NCBI RefSeq assembly: GCF_031845265.1
Contig: NZ_JAVRBG010000002.1
Location: 186,001 to 250,000 of the forward strand
Length of the DNA: 64,000 nt
Origin: Mesonia ostreae
GTDB lineage: Bacteria; Bacteroidota; Bacteroidia; Flavobacteriales; Flavobacteriaceae
Reading direction: 5' to 3'
The notes under the pieces are model-generated. The model had not been told where the DNA came from, ran no database searches, and saw nothing but the letters and a program-made list of their open reading frames with translations. A program made the position numbers and the translations under genes. Position 1 is the stretch's first letter; each line of letters begins with the position of its first letter. Of the stretch, positions 62,229 through 64,000 are shown one piece after another.

Positions 62229-63113
62229 ATGGCACATAAAGCAGGTTTTGTAAATATTGTAGGAAATCCTAATGTAGGAAAGTCCACTTTAATGAATGCC
62301 TTTGTTGGAGAACGTCTATCGATTATTACCAGCAAAGCGCAAACCACGAGACATAGAATTTTGGGAATTGTAAACGGAGAAGATTTTCAGGTGGTGTTAA
62401 GTGACACTCCTGGAATCATTAAACCCGCTTATGAGCTTCAAGCTTCCATGATGGATTTTGTAAAATCGGCTTTTGAAGATGCAGATGTACTTATCTATTT
62501 GGTAGAATTAGGAGAGAAAGAACTGAAGGATGAGAACTTTTTTGAAAAGATTACGAAAGCAAAAATACCGGTTTTATTACTGCTGAATAAAGTAGATAAA
62601 GGAAACCAAGAAATGGTAGAAGAGCAAGTAGATTTATGGAAAACAAAAGTGCCTAATGCAGAGGTTTTTGCCATTTCGGCCTTAGAGAATTTTGGAGTGC
62701 CTCAGGTTTTTAATCGTATTTTAGAATTACTACCAGAATCGCCACCGTTTTACGATAAAGAAGCTTTAACCGATAAGCCCGAGCGATTTTTTGTAAATGA
62801 AATTGTAAGAGAAAAAATTCTTATTCATTATAAAAAAGAAATTCCGTACAGCGTAGAAATAGATACCGAAGAGTTTTTTGAAGAAGAAAACATCATTCGT
62901 ATGCGAAGCGTGATTATGGTAGAACGTGAAACTCAAAAAGGAATTATCATTGGTCATAAAGGAAGTGCGCTTAAACGAGTAGGAGTAGAAGCTAGAAAAG
63001 ACTTAGAAAAATTCTTTGGAAAGCAAGTACATTTGGAGCTTTATGTGAAAGTGAATAAAAACTGGAGAAGCGATGAGCGACAATTAAAGCGTTTTGGATA
63101 CAACAATAAATAA
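62229..63113 (+). CDS. era: GTPase Era
   Basis: A 294-residue GTPase: G1 GNPNVGKSTLMNA, G3 LSDTPGII, G4 LLNKVDKG, and the Era-specific C-terminal KH domain (about 200-290) with IIGHKGSALKRVGVEARKDL and the end RSDERQLKRFGY. Binds 16S rRNA near its 3' end and helps 30S assembly. The reading continues into a lipoprotein gene 13 bases downstream. Confidence 0.97.
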   Translation: MAHKAGFVNIVGNPNVGKSTLMNAFVGERLSIITSKAQTTRHRILGIVNGEDFQVVLSDTPGIIKPAYELQASMMDFVKSAFEDADVLIYLVELGEKELKDENFFEKITKAKIPVLLLLNKVDKGNQEMVEEQVDLWKTKVPNAEVFAISALENFGVPQVFNRILELLPESPPFYDKEALTDKPERFFVNEIVREKILIHYKKEIPYSVEIDTEEFFEEENIIRMRSVIMVERETQKGIIIGHKGSALKRVGVEARKDLEKFFGKQVHLELYVKVNKNWRSDERQLKRFGYNNK

Positions 63114-63126
63114 AAGTTTTTTTAGA

Positions 63127-63672
63127 ATGAATAAATTTTTAATTCTATTATGTGTTGGCTTTTTTCTTTTCTCTTGTAAAGAAGAAAAAAATCCTTACAA
63201 AGAAACTTTAGATCCTACGCATTTAGACCATCAAGTAGAACATGCGTTTGTAGATATGAGTAGAAAGTTTAATGAAAAATCTATTCAAGAAAATGATATA
63301 GTAGATTCAATTTATAAGCATCTGCAACAACAAAAAGGAAAGTGGAGCGAGCCTAGCAACATTCTTTATACGCAATTAAAAGAAATCAATACCCAACTAG
63401 ACCTCTCCATAGAAAAGATTAGTGCGCTAGAATCTGAAACAGAGATGGAGGAAATTTTGACCCAACTCGAAGCAAAATTAGTCAATTTTAAAGATAATTT
63501 AACGTTACATGCCCCAAAGGAAGCCGACATAGATTTTAAAAAACTTACAATTGAAGAAAGAAAATTGAATTTAAAAGGAGCCTTCATGAGTTCCTTATAC
63601 TACCTTAAATTTAAGCTGGCCAGAGCAACTAAGCAAAGTTTAAAAGCGATGGGCAATAAAACTTCTTTTTAA
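63127..63672 (+). CDS. Small lipoprotein of unknown function
   Basis: A 181-residue protein. I start it at ATG 63127 because this gives a clean lipoprotein signal (MNKFLILLCVGFFLFSCKEE, Cys17); an in-frame ATG 33 bases upstream overlaps era. The mature part is helical and charged, with LYTQLKEINTQLDLSIEKIS suggesting coiled coil. No family recognised. It lies between era and der. Confidence 0.75.
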   Translation: MNKFLILLCVGFFLFSCKEEKNPYKETLDPTHLDHQVEHAFVDMSRKFNEKSIQENDIVDSIYKHLQQQKGKWSEPSNILYTQLKEINTQLDLSIEKISALESETEMEEILTQLEAKLVNFKDNLTLHAPKEADIDFKKLTIEERKLNLKGAFMSSLYYLKFKLARATKQSLKAMGNKTSF

Positions 63673-63710
63673 AATCATACTCAAACGTATATTTTATTCT
63701 ATTTAACATG

Positions 63711-63718
63711 TACTTTTG
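63711..63718 (+). promoter_or_regulatory. -7 element upstream of der
   Basis: TACTTTTG, an exact TAnnTTTG match, 18 bases before the start codon of der. Confidence 0.55.
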
Positions 63719-63736
63719 CAGCCTAAAAGAAAGATT

Positions 63737-64000
63737 ATGGGAAATATCGTAGCCATTGTAGGAAGACCAAATGTAGGAAAATCTACTTTTTTTAACCGAT
63801 TAATTCAAAGAAGAGAAGCCATCGTTGATGCTGTGAGCGGAGTTACCAGAGATCGTCACTACGGAAAATCTGATTGGAATGGAAGAGAATTCTCCGTGAT
63901 TGATACAGGTGGTTACGCTATTGGAAGTGATGATGTATTTGAAGCAGAAATAGATAAACAAGTTGTTTTAGCTATTGATGAAGCCGATGTAATTATCTTT
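63737..64000 (+). CDS. der: GTPase Der (EngA), N-terminal part cut by window edge
   Basis: The first 88 codons of the double-GTPase Der. The start MGNIVAIVGRPNVGKST carries G1, GVTRDRHYG is the Der-type switch I, and VIDTGGY is G3. It acts in 50S ribosome assembly. The rest, including the second GTPase domain, is outside the window. Confidence 0.95.
   Translation, partial: MGNIVAIVGRPNVGKSTFFNRLIQRREAIVDAVSGVTRDRHYGKSDWNGREFSVIDTGGYAIGSDDVFEAEIDKQVVLAIDEADVIIF

Overview
The window comes from a low-GC member of the Bacteroidota, most likely a Flavobacteriaceae. Supporting evidence: a type IX secretion (T9SS) C-terminal sorting domain, promoters of the TAnnTTTG type, lipoprotein signals of the form SCKD/SCSSDD, and a cbb3 oxidase locus in the flavobacterial order ccoI-ccoS-ccoNO-ccoQ-ccoP-ccoG-ccoH-safE. 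I do not assign a genus. No rRNA, tRNA or CRISPR array was seen.

The left half (1 to about 31.2 kb) is accessory in character. It holds the end of a catalase gene, a FUSC membrane protein with an in-frame stop near its end, and an IS4-family element lying beside a stub of cytosine deaminase. Next come a TolC/HlyD/ABC-2 efflux operon and a divergent dsbA-like/hxlR pair around a large palindrome. From 28.4 down to 11 kb almost everything is on the minus strand and concerns redox or electrophile stress: three intact pirins, two YceI, three FMN reductases or flavodoxins, DoxX, quinone reductase, OsmC, pyruvate oxidase and MliC-like proteins. Several genes here (TRIC channel, arylamine N-acetyltransferase, DoxX, OsmC, DUF5996) carry premature in-frame stops with otherwise readable sequence. 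At 28.5-31.2 kb there is a repeat-rich spacer and a thoroughly decayed type III restriction locus (hypothetical, XRE regulator, Res).

The right half (31.4-64 kb) looks like core chromosome. It has an FMN-binding glutamate-synthase-like protein, a queuosine-precursor transporter behind a preQ1-I riboswitch, a T9SS-secreted protein, a CHRD lipoprotein, fructosamine kinase and hemN. These are followed by the complete cbb3 oxidase locus with a divergent Fnr-type regulator. After that come acetyl-CoA hydrolase, a pentapeptide protein, a DUF481 protein, a second small group of frameshifted genes (53.3-57.3 kb), a Gre factor, TrmH-like methyltransferase, glutathione peroxidase, HAD phosphatase, M1 peptidase, era and der. 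A GC-rich word, TTCCGCGAAAGC, recurs only in this half among the places I checked.

The best functional connections are two. First, three near-identical FNR-type boxes stand at the same distance from a -7 element upstream of ccoI, ccoS and hemN, which links haem synthesis, copper loading and oxidase synthesis to oxygen limitation. Second, a 53-bp promoter module is shared by poxB and the MliC-like gene, and it belongs to a longer duplication that includes the 3' end of the neighbouring pirin.
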